Source of the DNA: Bicyclus anynana
Lineage: Eukaryota > Arthropoda > Insecta > Lepidoptera > Nymphalidae
Direction: 5' to 3'
Assembly (NCBI RefSeq): GCF_947172395.1
Contig: NC_069084.1
Coordinates: forward strand, 18,911,418-18,975,417
DNA length: 64,000 nt
Shown here: in pieces, positions 1 to 11,600 of the stretch
Layout of the letters: the number at the start of each line of letters is the position of its first letter
Position numbering within the stretch: the stretch's first letter is position 1
Program-made: the position numbers and the translations under genes
The notes under the pieces: model-generated
Database searches by the model: none
The model's input: only the letters and a program-made list of their open reading frames with translations
What the model was told of the DNA's origin: nothing

Positions 1-120
1 AGGGGTCGGATAAAGAATGCGATTCTTGAGACAGTGTATATCGATTCTTGAGACGGTTCCTCACTCAGGAGCGATAATCTGGTTTCTTGGGCTCTCAAAA
101 AATGTCTGATTCTGTTACAG

Positions 121-550
121 GGGGTACGATGCGCGAGAGTCTGCGGCGCCTGGCGTCCGACGACGGCATGGCGGCGCGCCTCAACGCCGGCAGGGTGCGC
201 GTCGAGCTGCTGACAGGGGAGCACATCACCGTCGATGTTGAGGTATATCTGTGCCAGGGGTACATGCGCGAGAGTCTGCGGCGCCTGGCGTCCGACGACG
301 GCATGGCGCGCGCCTCAACGCCGGCAGGGTGCGCGTCGAGCTGCTGACAGGGGAGCACATCACCGTCGATGTTGAGGTATATCTGTGCCAGGGGTACATG
401 CGCGAGAGTCTGCGGCGCCTGGCGTCCGACGACGGCATGGCGGCGCGCCTCAACGCCGGCAGGGTGCGCGTCGAGCTGCTGACAGGGGAGCACATCACCG
501 TCGATGTTGAGGTATATTTGTGCCCGGGGGCGCGAGAGTCTGCGGCGCCT
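121..550 (+). repeat. Tandem triplication of the first visible FERM exon (135-bp unit)
   Basis: Three full copies plus a stub. The ATGCGCGAGAG motif starts at 129, 264 and 398, and a partial copy begins near 530. Exon-like segments end at 242, 376 and 511, each followed by the same GTATAT donor. Copies 1 and 3 are open. Copy 2 lacks one base after GACGGCATGGCG, so its unit is 134 bp and its frame hits a stop. The 13-14 bases between one donor and the next acceptor-like AG are too few for an intron. Confidence 0.9.
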
Positions 551-3500
551 GCGTTTATTTACAACAAAAATGTACCAGAAATTCTCAAATCCCGCTAATT
601 ATCTTGGCACAGGTGAAATCAAATGATTTTTGCAAGGAGGTAGGTACAAGCACATTTAAAAAGTGAAGTCTGCCCCATTGGTTTGATCAGAGTCTACCGA
701 TGAGAACCAGCAAAAAATCCGGCAGGTATTTTTTAAAGAGAGAAATTTTTCATTCATCCTCTCGTGTACAAAAGTATAACCGATTGCTTCCAAGAATACA
801 ACATTATTCTTGGTTTCTTGTGATTTCAGAGAAAAGCGACCGGAGCCGACCTGCTGGACAAAGTGTGCGAAGTGCTGGATGTAATGGAAACAGATTACTT
901 CGGTCTGCTGCACGTGCAGCGAGGGGACCCGCGCGTGTGGGTGGACTTGAGGAGACGATTGTCTAAGACCTTTAGAAGTAAGTTTGCTGTAACTCCACTG
1001 TTACCAAAACTTCTGGTAGTTGATCTGTTCTTTCTATATTCAGTGAATATATTATTTTGCTAAATGACGTTAATATAACAGACGATAACTTTAGAAGTAA
1101 TCTTAAGCATTGGTGTTCAGTGACCCGTCACCTCATTCCCTACAGACGAGCCGTGGGACGTGCGGTTTGCAGGCAAGTTCTACCCGCCGGAGCCGTCGGA
1201 GCTGAGGGACGAGCAGGCGCGCTACCAGCTCGGCCTCGCTGTCAGAAGAGATCTCATGGAAGGTTGGCGCCAATATATAATATTAAAATAAAACTAACAG
1301 ACTCTCCACAGTTAATTAGTTAAACCGCGCACGTTCTATTCCCGTGGGATTATTGGCATAAAATATAACGTATGTTACTCGTTAATAATGTAGCTTTCCA
1401 TTGCTGATAGAATTTTAAAAATCGGTTCAGTAATTTCGGAGCCTATTTGTAACATAAAACAAATAAGCAAATCAAACAATTACTTTGCAGTCAACCTATC
1501 ATAGCATCAAAGCAGGTTAGGTCTCTACGAATATCCTCTCTCCTATAAAAACATAAGCCTGGCCCTGAAGTGGTCTATTAAAATTGGCAGTTGGAAAGGT
1601 TATCTTGCGGTGGTAGTCGGTAAGTTGCCAAGTGCATATGTCTGATCATTTCAGGTAATTAGTAAACAAACCACTTGGTTTAACAAAAAAGGGAAACATC
1701 GTGAGGAAATAGATATATCTAAGAATTCTTCATGAAATATTTTCTGGCTAACTTTATCATCTCATAAAGTGACTCGTCCAGGCTCAGTAAAGAACCAATG
1801 ATTTATTTCGAACATGGACAGCTATTTACTATTTGAATTGACTCTTGATGAATTTGTTCCAGGTCGGTTAACGTGCTCCAACATCACGTACGCGCTGCTG
1901 GCGTCGTACGTGCTGCAGTCGGAGCTGGGCGACCGCGAGGCGCGCGTCAGCACCAGCGTCATCGCCGCGCACGACGCCGTGCCGCTGCACGTGCTCACGC
2001 CTGATCTGGAGGAGAAGATCGACGAGCTGTATAGGAAACACAAGTAACGATACTTCCTTGGTTTTTGACGTGAAACGACTTTAAAAGAACTCGTTACCTT
2101 TATAACTTTTAAACATACATCCAGCTTACATTAGCTCGATGTATCGATTTCGAACTTGCATCGGAGCAGAGACAGGAATAGGGTTTTCCGTAAATAAAAC
2201 CAATGCTTCTGATAAAGGGCACGTTCTAACTTTGGCAGTGTGCCCTGATGCTGACATGGCATCAATCATTTTTAGTCTGCAGATCTGCATTGCTTGATAT
2301 TTCGTGTTCCCAGAGGTCAGACGCCAGCAGAAGCGGAGCTGAACTACCTCGAGAACGCCAAGAAGTTAGCGCTGTACGGGGCGGAGGTGCACAAGGTCAA
2401 AGACTGCGACGACGTGGACATCTCGCTGGCGGTGTGCGCCGCCGGAGTCGCCGTCGTCAGAGACGGGTGAGGGGCTAGAACTGTAGAAAATTTATGATAC
2501 ACGCCGCGCGTACCTTAGCCTGTAGCCCCGTGTCACGTTGATTCTCTTTCTACAAACGATAACGCTTCGAAAATTATCTTCGCTAACGTTCTCTTTCTAT
2601 TTGCAGAAAGAGAACGTTAGCGAATTTAGAGTCGACGTGCCACATGGCTAAGGCCCTTTGACCCTAAGATATAAAGGTCTCTATAGAGATGAATTAAATA
2701 AGTTACCAAATATGATGGTCAAATAAATCCATGTAGTTTAATCGTTCTGGCCAGTTACCACTTTAGACTGATACAATATTTAGGGTACACAAGTGTTTGT
2801 CAAAGGTATGCTTCAAGTACAAGTTTCTAATTGATTTGAAGCTCTAGCAAATAATATTGGACGAATTACTTTTTAAATTGTGGCTACATGCAACTTCTAT
2901 AATAAAAATATTATTGATAGGTTTTTTCGAATTCATAATTCATGAAAAGAAAAACCTAGTCTTGTACCTTGTAGTATCGTGACTATGTACAACCCTACTG
3001 TTAAGTGTTTCATGACGTGCCGAAGTCAAGAAATCAAGTATATGATTCCTCGACCCTTAAGTAGGTACCTATAGAAATAAATATGTCACATCACAGCCCT
3101 TCATTCGAAGCCAAGTTACATCATGCCATCTTGAATTGTTACATACGTCGTGTCTTACACTAACTTGTGCCTAACAAAGAGCAATGTATTGCAGGCTCGT
3201 GATGAACCGCTTCCCGTGGGCCAAGATCCTGAAGATCAGCTACCACAAGCGCGAGTTCTTCCTGCGCCTGCGCCCGAGCGAGTTCGACGAGTTCGAGACG
3301 CAGCTCGGCTTCCGCCTGCCGTCCAGCCGCGCCAGCAAGCGGCTCTGGCGCTGCAGCGTGGAGCTGCACATGTTCTTCAGGTCTCTTCATCGTCATTATC
3401 ATATCAGCAGATGGACATGAGCCTTCTGCAGTGACTGACATGTTCTTCAGGTCTCTTCATCGTCATTATCATATCAGCAGATGGACATGAGCCTTCTGCA

Positions 3501-5843
3501 GTGACTGACATGTTCTTCAGGTCTCTTCATCGTCATTATCATATCAGCAGATGGACATGAGCCTTCTGCAGTGACTGACATGTTCTTCAGGTCTCTTCAT
3601 CGTCATTATCATATCAGCAGATGGACATGAGCCTTCTGCAGTGACTGACATGTTCTTCAGGTCTCTTCATCGTCATTATCATATCAGCAGATGGACATGA
3701 GCCTTCTGCAGTGACTGACATGTTCTTCAGGTCTCTTCATCGTCATTATCATATCAGCAGATGGACATGAGCCTTCTGCAGTGACTGACATGTTCTTCAG
3801 GTCTCTTCATCGTCATTATCATATCAGCAGATGGACATGAACCTTCTGCAGTGACTGACATGTTCTTCAGGTCTCTTCATCGTCATTATCATATCAGCAG
3901 ATGGACATGAGCCTTCTGCAGTGACTGACATGTTCTTCAGGTCTCTTCATCGTCATTATCATATCAGCAGATGGACATGAACCTTCTGCAGTGACTGACA
4001 TGTTCTTCAGGTCTCTTCATCGTCATTATCATATCAGCAGATGGACATGAGCCTTCTGCAGTGACTGACATGTTCTTCAGGTCTCTTCATCGTCATTATC
4101 ATATCAGCAGATGGACATGAGCCTTCTGCAGTGACTGACATGTTCTTCAGGTCTCTTCATCGTCATTATCATATCAGCAGATGGACATGAGCCTTCTGCA
4201 GTGACTGACATGTTCTTCAGGTCTCTTCATCGTCATTATCATATCAGCAGATGGACATGAGCCTTCTGCAGTGACTGACATGTTCTTCAGGTCTCTTCAT
4301 CGTCATTATCATATCAGCAGATGGACATGAGCCTTCTGCAGTGACTGACATGTTCTTCAGGTCTCTTCATCGTCATTATCATATCAGCAGATGGACATGA
4401 GCCTTCTGCAGTGACTGACATGTTCTTCAGGTCTCTTCATCGTCATTATCATATCAGCAGATGGACATGAGCCTTCTGCAGTGACTGACATGTTCTTCAG
4501 GTCTCTTCATCGTCATTATCATATCAGCAGATGGACATGAGCCTTCTGCAGTGACTGACATGTTCTTCAGGTCTCTTCATCGTCATTATCATATCAGCAG
4601 ATGGACATGAGCCTTCTGCAGTGACTGACATGTTCTTCAGGTCTCTTCATCGTCATTATCATATCAGCAGATGGACATGAGCCTTCTGCAGTGACTGACA
4701 TGTTCTTCAGGTCTCTTCATCGTCATTATCATATCAGCAGATGGACATGAGCCTTCTGCAGTGACTGACATGTTCTTCAGGTCTCTTCATCGTCATTATC
4801 ATATCAGCAGATGGACATGAGCCTTCTGCAGTGACTGACATGTTCTTCAGGTCTCTTCATCGTCATTATCATATCAGCAGATGGACATGAGCCTTCTGCA
4901 GTGACTGACATGTTCTTCAGGTCTCTTCATCGTCATTATCATATCAGCAGATGGACATGAGCCTTCTGCAGTGACTGACATGTTCTTCAGGTCTCTTCAT
5001 CGTCATTATCATATCAGCAGATGGACATGAGCCTTCTGCAGTGACTGACATGTTCTTCAGGTCTCTTCATCGTCATTATCATATCAGCAGATGGACATGA
5101 GCCTTCTGCAGTGACTGACATGTTCTTTAGCTCTCTTCATCGTCATTATCATATCTACAAACTGACAAAGTCCTTCTGCATTGACTGTCTGCTTCTATGG
5201 TCGCTTGCTGACGTAGCAGAGAGCTACTACTTCATCTGTCAATGGCTCCACGGAACGGACTTATGTGGAGAATCACTGCCTCCGAACTGTTTTGTTGTAT
5301 CCCCTGAAGTTTCAAGTACTTGAGAGTTAACGGATGTAACACGGTTGGCTGGCGTTGGCCAGCGCATCATGCTTGCTTGCTGATAAAATGTTCAACGGCG
5401 ATGGTTTTCCACCGAAAATTAAATGGATCAAAGCCTAAAAGTATTAACTACGTTAAATACATTTCTCTGGTTTTTGGTAATATGTCGCACTTTTAAATCT
5501 TTTATCTCTTGAAATAGACAGCTGATTTGTCACGCATATTTTCCTGACAACAATACAGTTATGCAGATCACTCTCTTTAAATACCTGATAATTTTATTTA
5601 TTTGTTATTCTTAGACAACAGCAGCACAGATTATTGTCAACTTTTATTAGTTATTTTTACCAGACTGTCAAGAAGGGTTATGATTTTTTATATTATTTAT
5701 TTGTTGTCCTCAGACGCGAGGCGCCGGTGAGGGTGGAGCGCATATCGGGCTTTCCGCGCCTGGGCTCACGGCGCGTGTCATGTCGGCGCACGCTGAGGCA
5801 GCTGCGTGCCGCGCCGCGCGGCGTTACGGTACGCGCCAGCTAG
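121..5843 (+). CDS. FERM-domain protein, truncated coracle/protein 4.1 paralogue (5' end outside window)
   Basis: Exons that join in frame are 121-242, 830-977, 1146-1262, 1863-2043, 2314-2466, 3195-3380 and 5714-5843 (stop 5841-5843). They encode a FERM domain. F1 includes GRVRVELLTGEHITVDVE, then LLDKVCEVLDVMETDYFGL. F2 includes FYPPEPSELRDEQARYQL, GRLTCSNITYALLASYVLQ and AEAELNYLENAKKLALYG. F3 includes FPWAKILKISYHKREFF and ends in ELHMFFR. The last exon (SGFPRLGSRRVSCRRT) aligns without gaps to the FERM-adjacent exon of the coracle gene at 63199-63371, but reaches a stop after about 42 residues. The known 4.1/coracle spectrin-binding and C-terminal regions are therefore absent. FERM domains bind cytoplasmic tails of membrane proteins at the cell cortex. 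Every junction keeps phase, so an expressed, diverged duplicate is more likely than a pseudogene. A polyadenylation hexamer lies at 6408-6413. The true start codon is not visible. Confidence 0.82.
243..829 (+). other. Remainder of exon array and intron 1 of FERM gene
   Basis: Extra exon copies occupy the first half. From about 555 to 829 I see no coding signal, only AT-rich sequence ending in a good acceptor (TTGTGATTTCAG). Confidence 0.6.
1320..1490 (+). repeat. Decayed dispersed repeat in FERM intron
   Basis: The stretch resembles the family at 16010 and 18023: a CCGCG..CCCGTGG head, then AAAATCGGTTCAGTAATT, then a run of AAACAAAT. It lies in the 600-bp intron 1263-1862, which otherwise shows nothing recognisable. 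Confidence 0.4.
2515..2656. repeat. MITE-like palindromic element, copy 1
   Basis: The ends are inverted copies (AGCCCCGTGTCACGTTGATT versus GTCGACGTGCCACATGGCT). There is an inner hairpin CGCTAACGTTCTCTTTC / GAAAGAGAACGTTAGCG. A second copy is at 6803-6906. It lies in the intron 2467-3194. Confidence 0.75.
3371..5167. repeat. 70-bp minisatellite, 25 near-identical units plus one degenerate
   Basis: The period is exactly 70 bp, starting TGTTCTTCAGGTCTCTTC at 3371, 3441, 3511 and so on to 5120. A diverged 26th unit runs 5121-5167. The only unit variants I noticed are G-to-A changes at 3841 and 3981. The array begins inside the FERM exon that ends at 3380, so each unit carries the last exon bases plus its CAG/GT donor. 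Near-identity over 1.75 kb points to recent expansion or homogenisation; the assembled copy number may be inexact. Confidence 0.97.
5168..5713 (+). other. Rest of last FERM-gene intron
   Basis: Unique-looking sequence after the minisatellite, ending with acceptor TTGTTGTCCTCAG at 5713. No gene or recognised repeat seen. Confidence 0.5.
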
Positions 5844-7212
5844 CTAGCAGCCAGACAGCGACGCGTACCAGTACGCGCCACCTGCGCCCTATAGCTGTTT
5901 CGAATATTGGTTTACATCAGCAGTGACTTAATATGAGATATACCTACTATGCATCCCTGCAATTTAGATGCACCAGTCTAGAATTTCAAAAACAGTGTGT
6001 AGTAAACAACTTAGGTATAGTGTAAAATTTGCGAGAGCGAATATTACGTTATTCATACATTAGGTACCTACTGCCCCCTCTCATTCTGAGACTCGTGCTC
6101 AGCAATGAGCCAAATATGGGTTGTTAATGATGATAATGACGTACCTACTATACCTCACTAAATGGACATTTTTTCGTATCAAATTATTAAAAATGTAACC
6201 TGATTAGTGCTACTCTATTAGATACATTATAATAATATTATTAGCAGCACAATTATAATAAGAATCCACATTAATATATATTTTAATTGCGATAGTCCAC
6301 GAGTATGCTATAAGATTGCATGACATAAAATCTAATACACAAGTGCCATTAAATTAATTATTTGTAATAGTTTAGTTAGTCAGTAAATAGTAATATCTAG
6401 GTTTCAGAATAAAAGTAGTACATAGAAAGAAAGGAAGATAAATAGAAATAAAAAAGATAATGAAAATAATATTTTTGTATTTTCTCTATGTAGGTATGTA
6501 TGTAAAGTAATAGATACGCATATCTAATAATATGATTGGCTGATCTTTAAATTCATAAATCTTCGGAAATATAGGTAGATTACTTTTCTTTATATAAGTA
6601 TATAGGTCCTTATCATGAATTTTTTTTTCACTGTACTATAATATTAATATTTCACAAAAATAAAAAAATCAAATTGGTATTTTATTAATTTTCACGAGGA
6701 CCCCTGTAACGCAGATGTGATAAGACGGAGAAATACTGGATTCAACTCGAATTTATATTTTTTCTAAATAGGGTCTAATCTGATATGTGTAATCTGAATC
6801 TCTAGCCATGTGGCACGTCGATTTTCCTTCTACGATCGCAAACTTTCTAGTTTTCGAAACGTTAGCGTTTGTAGAAAGAGAATCAACGTGCCACTTGGCT
6901 ACAGGCCCGGGTATTCTTCACCCGAGACTAGTCACTAGCCTACCGACTGTTACAAGTCGCCATCTCGAAAAAGGTTGAATTCAGTTTTTTTTTTATTTTA
7001 CAATACCGATGTTATTGTAAAAAAACTGAATTCTACTGTTGAGATACGAAAGTGTTGATAAAATACTTTTAAGTTGCTCTTTTTACGCTCGAAACCAGTC
7101 GCTCGCCGTTATTAAAATATTTGATCGAATACATTGTTTGCTGCTGATTTCTCCTTTCTCGTGATTATCAGTGTAAAAAAGGAGGCTTGGATTTTAAAAA
7201 GTTTTTTTAATG
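5844..7212. other. Tail-to-tail intergenic region, FERM gene and lipase A
   Basis: AT-rich DNA. It holds a candidate + strand poly(A) hexamer AATAAA at 6408-6413 for the FERM gene and a - strand hexamer at 6992-6997 for lipase A. It also holds the second MITE copy (6803-6906) and a hairpin with arms GAATTCAGTTTTTT / AAAAAACTGAATTC around 6978-7035. Confidence 0.55.
6803..6906. repeat. MITE-like palindromic element, copy 2
   Basis: The ends TAGCCATGTGGCACGTCGAT and ATCAACGTGCCACTTGGCTA are inverted repeats. The centre CGAAACGTTAGCGTTTGTAGA matches the copy at 2515. Confidence 0.75.
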
Positions 7213-10200
7213 TTATCCAAAAAAGTTCCCGATAGTCTGCACAAACCCGTCGTTGTTCTTGTACTGCACGCCATCGAGGCCCAGACCATAGGGGTAGTCG
7301 CCGTCGGTCTGCAGGAAGTACAGACCGGTCTCGCCGTCTGCTTTGGACGCGTAGCCCATGTAACTGAATACAAAAGAAACTATTTTATTAAGGACTTTGA
7401 AATTGAAAAATAATACAAATCCTGAATTAAATAAATATGAGTAGTACCTACTTGGACGAGGTGTGTACATACTATAAAAATGGTTTAGGCAATTATTAAA
7501 AAAAATCTAGAGTGTAAAGTGTGGAAACACAGTAGGTATGTGATTATTTCTTATACAACGGCACCCCACACTCCATAATATAGAGCGTGATGTACAGATG
7601 AATACTGCCGGATACTTGGCTTGCTATTAAGTATTTTTTCATTCAAGAAATTCTCAGTCGCAGCCCAGAGTTGGGCATTATTAGATAGCCAGTCCGGCCC
7701 TTCAATGGCCCATTATAAATTGGCTTATGTTATTGATGTTAATAACACATCACATCGGAAAGTGCAGTGTTGGTCGAATCACCTCTAGGTAGAATGGCGT
7801 TATTCGAGGATGGAGCCGCTGGATGCGGCTCGAGAATGTGCTTTACAAGAGGTCTAGCATCCTAGATCCAGCAGTGGACGTCCATCGACTAATAATGATG
7901 ATGACGACAACAAAGCAGCATAGCATTCTCCGGACGCTCACAGCCGTAACAAAACATTGTTTTTTGGTAAGATTACAAATTGCTAGGCTATCGATTGTCA
8001 AGGAGTTCCTTAACCCTACACCCATCGGTCAAAAGTTCAGGGCTCTGCTCGGAGTTTTTCTCTCCGCCACGCGATGGATCTGGGACGGTGAATCTATGGA
8101 ATGCTAAGATGTGGCCCCTCTTCAAAATCGAGGAGCCTACCTGATCTCATGTTCGCAGTGTCCGTCCTCGAACGCCGCCCAGTCCTTGCAGCGCACGGCG
8201 GGGAAGGCTCGCGGGAACATCACCGACTCGCCGTACAGCAGCCAGGAGCGGGTGTGCGAGCACGACTGCAGCATGCAGTTGGGCTGCATCGTGCCTCGGT
8301 TGGGGTAGAAGTCCTTGTGGCCTGCGGACAGAAGACAGCGAGACACAGAAAGACTTTTAAAAGAAAGAAAGAAAGAAAAAACTTTTATTTTCAAATTGTG
8401 CCAATGTTAGGCACTATTGTAGTGTCCGATGCCTCAACCACCTGGGCAAAGCAAGACCATAACTCAAGTATTAGAAGCATCAAGCACTCAATGTCTATGA
8501 CTTAAATTGACCTCTTTATGAATTGAACATCATCATCGTCCTCATTGGTTTAACGGTTAGACTATGTGGCTTTAGATCACGAGATCTAGGTTCTTAGAAA
8601 TTATCAGTAGGTATCAGCCCGGAGCCTACATACATCCAGGATGTAACACCAATTTTCCCATACCCAGCTGTTACCGAGTATTTTTGGAAAACGACTAATA
8701 CCATAAATGAAATTTAATAAAACATTTACATAAAAACTAAAATAAGTAAGTTCTAGTGCTAAAAAGGCCAAGAGTGCTTTAGCTGTTGAAAGTTTTAAAG
8801 ACTATAAAAAATGCAATACGTTTCCATAAAGTGTAATTTACACAAATCAGTACTAGTCTATGATCAAAATGAAATCAGAAAATGTGTATAGTTTATCAAC
8901 ATTTGTCCTGATATAGGCATAATTGTTCAAAAATTAACACTGACCAAGAGCATCTCTGATTCCGAAAATGCCAGCATTCGTATGTATGACGTCCACGTAC
9001 GCGGCGTCCGTGTGCTTGAGTCGCAAGTCCGGGTGGACGTGGCTGAAGCACGGGCCAGCGGGGTCAAGCCCAGATATCCGCCCGATCAGCTTGCCGGTTA
9101 TTGAGGTAAAGGCTTTCCCGGCAAACCCGGCGATGTGACCGCCGAGGCTGTTCCCGATGATGTGGATGAGAGACGGGTCCTGTCCATCTGCAGACAACAA
9201 TGATACCTATCTATAATAGTACCACACCATAAGTTTGAGAAACATTTACGCCATTGTACCTATATAAATATAAAATTCAGGACACCACCATATAAATAGG
9301 AAGCTGATTCGCAACGGCGAATTTAATTGATGTCCTAGAGTTGGTAGCCCTCATAATCATTGTGAAGGCGTAGAAAAATTAGTGGCTTTCGAGGTCTATA
9401 AAATGTAATAGCGTCGCATGGATACTTCCTTCACATGTTAAAATTCATTGAACATGAACCTTTTTTCATTAAACTTGAATTTTAAGGAAAAAGGTTAGCA
9501 GCAGCGACATTTTTATTTTTGTTTTTTTTGCGTCATGGTACTCACTCGAGAGAGTGGCGGCGAGGACTTGCCCGAGCCTGGTGCCGATGAAGCGCACGTA
9601 GGAGCTGGAGCGCAGGTACAGCCAGCGGATGTGCGAGCTGGCGTCCAGCGCCAGCAGACTCACGTGCTCTGTGGGAGAAATGTCAATAAACATGGCAGAA
9701 TGCTTCTAAAAACACTATGTTTAGCGTAACGTTTAATTAATGCATATTCTTTTCGTTTTGTCTAAAGATAACTGGCAATTAGGCCAGTCAAGATGCAGTG
9801 GATAATAATTAGTCTAATCGGAAACCAGATAATTTTTATTTGAAATCGTAACTGACAAAGTGACGATGCAATTTAAAAGCTTTACTCTGTATAAGCCCGC
9901 ATGGTAACGCATATTATACGATACTGTTACTGGCCTCTAGCGAAAAAGGAGCGCGTGAGGTTGGTGAAGCCGTCCTTGGTGGGGTTGTCGGTGAAGCCGT
10001 GCACGAACATGATGAGGCGCTCGTCGCGGTCCACCTGCCGCATGCGCCGCAGGGCTTCGACCGCAGTCGTTATGTTCATTATGGTTGTGAAATACCTGCA
10101 ATCACAACCACGCTCGCAATCAAACTTCTTGTATGAATTCAATGGAGCTATTAGCCATCTTGGTTTGAAATAGAACAATAACTATAAGAGAACATCTCGT

Positions 10201-11269
10201 TGTAACATTTCGCAAGATAGGATATCTTCGTCAGAAAAAAATCTTTTATTATCATTTTGAGTAATTCTTATACCTGCTGATGTTTTTATAATGGTTTTTT
10301 GTTTATATATTTTAAGTTTTTTTTTTTGCTAAGCGACTATGCCTTTCTGTTATTACTCTTACGATCATTTATAGTACTTTTACTACTTTACCTTCTACTA
10401 CCGCCTTTACTCACTTGGTCTTGTAAACCAGGGTGAGACCGTCCATGCTGGGCTCAGCCTCTTCTTTCATCTGGTCGTGTGACATTCCAAACAGCTTCTG
10501 CAAGTGCGCACCTATTCCGAGAAATTCGATAAAATGAAAATTTAACTCATGTTCACTCTCGAAATATGACTCTAATAAAACGAAAGTATGACTCTAATTT
10601 TCTACTCCAAGGTAATGGTACCTTCATGAAAAACGCACTATAACTCAACCTAACAATGAATTGAGATACTTCTATCTTGTAAATCCCAACAAACCTATCT
10701 AGACCAATATGCTCAGAAAGGAGCTCTTTGAGAAATTAATTACCTTTACAATACAGAATTAACTAAAAATGGTCAAGTGAACCCACAAATGTGGCTGCTT
10801 TTTATATTATGTACTAGTAGACGCCCACGACTTCTTCCTCGTGGAAAACTTCTAACTAAAAAGAACAGACTTCACAGAAAGTAATCCTCTTAATATCCTG
10901 TCCTCCTTAAGTTGAAACTTCCCAAAATCCTGTCTTTATGACCCATAGGGAAGCTACTGTTTAAAGTTCTGCTTGTTTGCTTCAGTAGTTTTGACAGAAC
11001 GTTGATATGTCAATCAGTTATCCGTTTAAGTTTGTATAAACACACTCACAACTGCTCGACCCCATGTGGATGATAGCTTCGTCTATGGGCTGTCTGACAG
11101 TTTGCAGTTCCTTCTGGATCCCCTTCCCGAGCAGTTCAAACACGTTTGACGAATCTTCATCAGCCAGCACCTCAGCTATGACCTCGTCTGTGATGTCAGC
11201 AGTGACTTCAGCTGTCACAGAGGTGTACGCTAAGAAGTGTGACACAAGCAAGAGGAATGGACTTCTCAT
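7213..11269 (-). CDS. Secreted neutral lipase A (pancreatic-lipase/phospholipase A1-like)
   Basis: Minus-strand exons in order are 11269-11050, 10511-10415, 10095-9935, 9668-9546, 9187-8945, 8321-8141 and 7363-7213 (stop TAA), about 391 aa, with all phases fitting. Residues 1-20 look like a signal peptide (MRSPFLLLVSHFLAYTSVTA). The nucleophile elbow is GNSLG with Ser214, the Asp is in GLDPAGP (Asp242), and the His is in CSHTR (His304). The oxyanion strand is FVHGFTDNP. The lid between Cys297 and Cys302 has only four residues, which in this family suggests a phospholipase A1-like or otherwise non-classical substrate range; substrate is inferred. The donor after exon 3 is GC rather than GT (9934-9933). 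Seven exons share phase with lipase B, which has two more N-terminal exons. ATG 11269 is chosen because it opens the signal peptide. Confidence 0.88.
7757..7913 (+). mobile_element. 3' fragment of RTE-like LINE
   Basis: It contains GCAGTGTTGGTCGA, then GGATGCGGCTCGAGAAT, then CCAGCAGTGGACGTCCATCG and a GATGATGAC-rich tail. The layout matches the better copy at 15625-15885. It lies in the last intron of lipase A. Confidence 0.6.
8535..8610 (+). repeat. Possible tRNA-like SINE head
   Basis: TGGTTTAACGGTTAGACTATG followed by ATCTAGGTTCTTAG resembles decayed A and B boxes. Weak; no full element defined. Confidence 0.3.
10800..10995 (+). repeat. Decayed dispersed repeat in lipase A intron 1
   Basis: ATGTACTAGTAGACGCCCACGA followed by a CGTGG motif resembles the head of the families at 16010 and 18023. 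The rest of this 540-bp intron holds nothing recognised. Confidence 0.35.
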
Positions 11270-11482
11270 GTTCACGTTGACTTCCGACGGTTGGGTGATA
11301 GCTAGCTACACCAGAAGCCTCCTAAGAATATAACTACACTGGTACGTGTAGCTCCTTACAGTAATTTATTGAGAAAGCCAAAACACTCTACAATGAGCGT
11401 ATCACTTTAATAAAGGAAGTTGTTACTGATAAGTCGGAACGTGCTAATAATTTGGGTATTTTATGAATGTGCTAAATGCTAG

Positions 11483-11600
11483 AGCCGCGATGGTCTAGTG
11501 GTTAGAACGCGAAGTACCTGTGTTAATGTCACTAGTTTGATCATTTGACCTACCATTTGCATGCCGTTTTATTTCGTTGGTGACCATTGATATTGGTTAT
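11483..11600 (+). repeat. tRNA-like SINE fragment
   Basis: GATGGTCTAGTGGTTAGAACGC is a typical A-box-like SINE head, followed by degenerate sequence. Confidence 0.4.

Noticed and set aside
95..498. Minus-strand ORFs of 90-132 codons at the left edge
   Set aside because: Shadows of the triplicated FERM exon; their repeats mirror the exon copies.
3371..5167. CRISPR-like regular array
   Set aside because: The units are contiguous with no unique spacers, and the sequence is eukaryotic with introns; it is a minisatellite.
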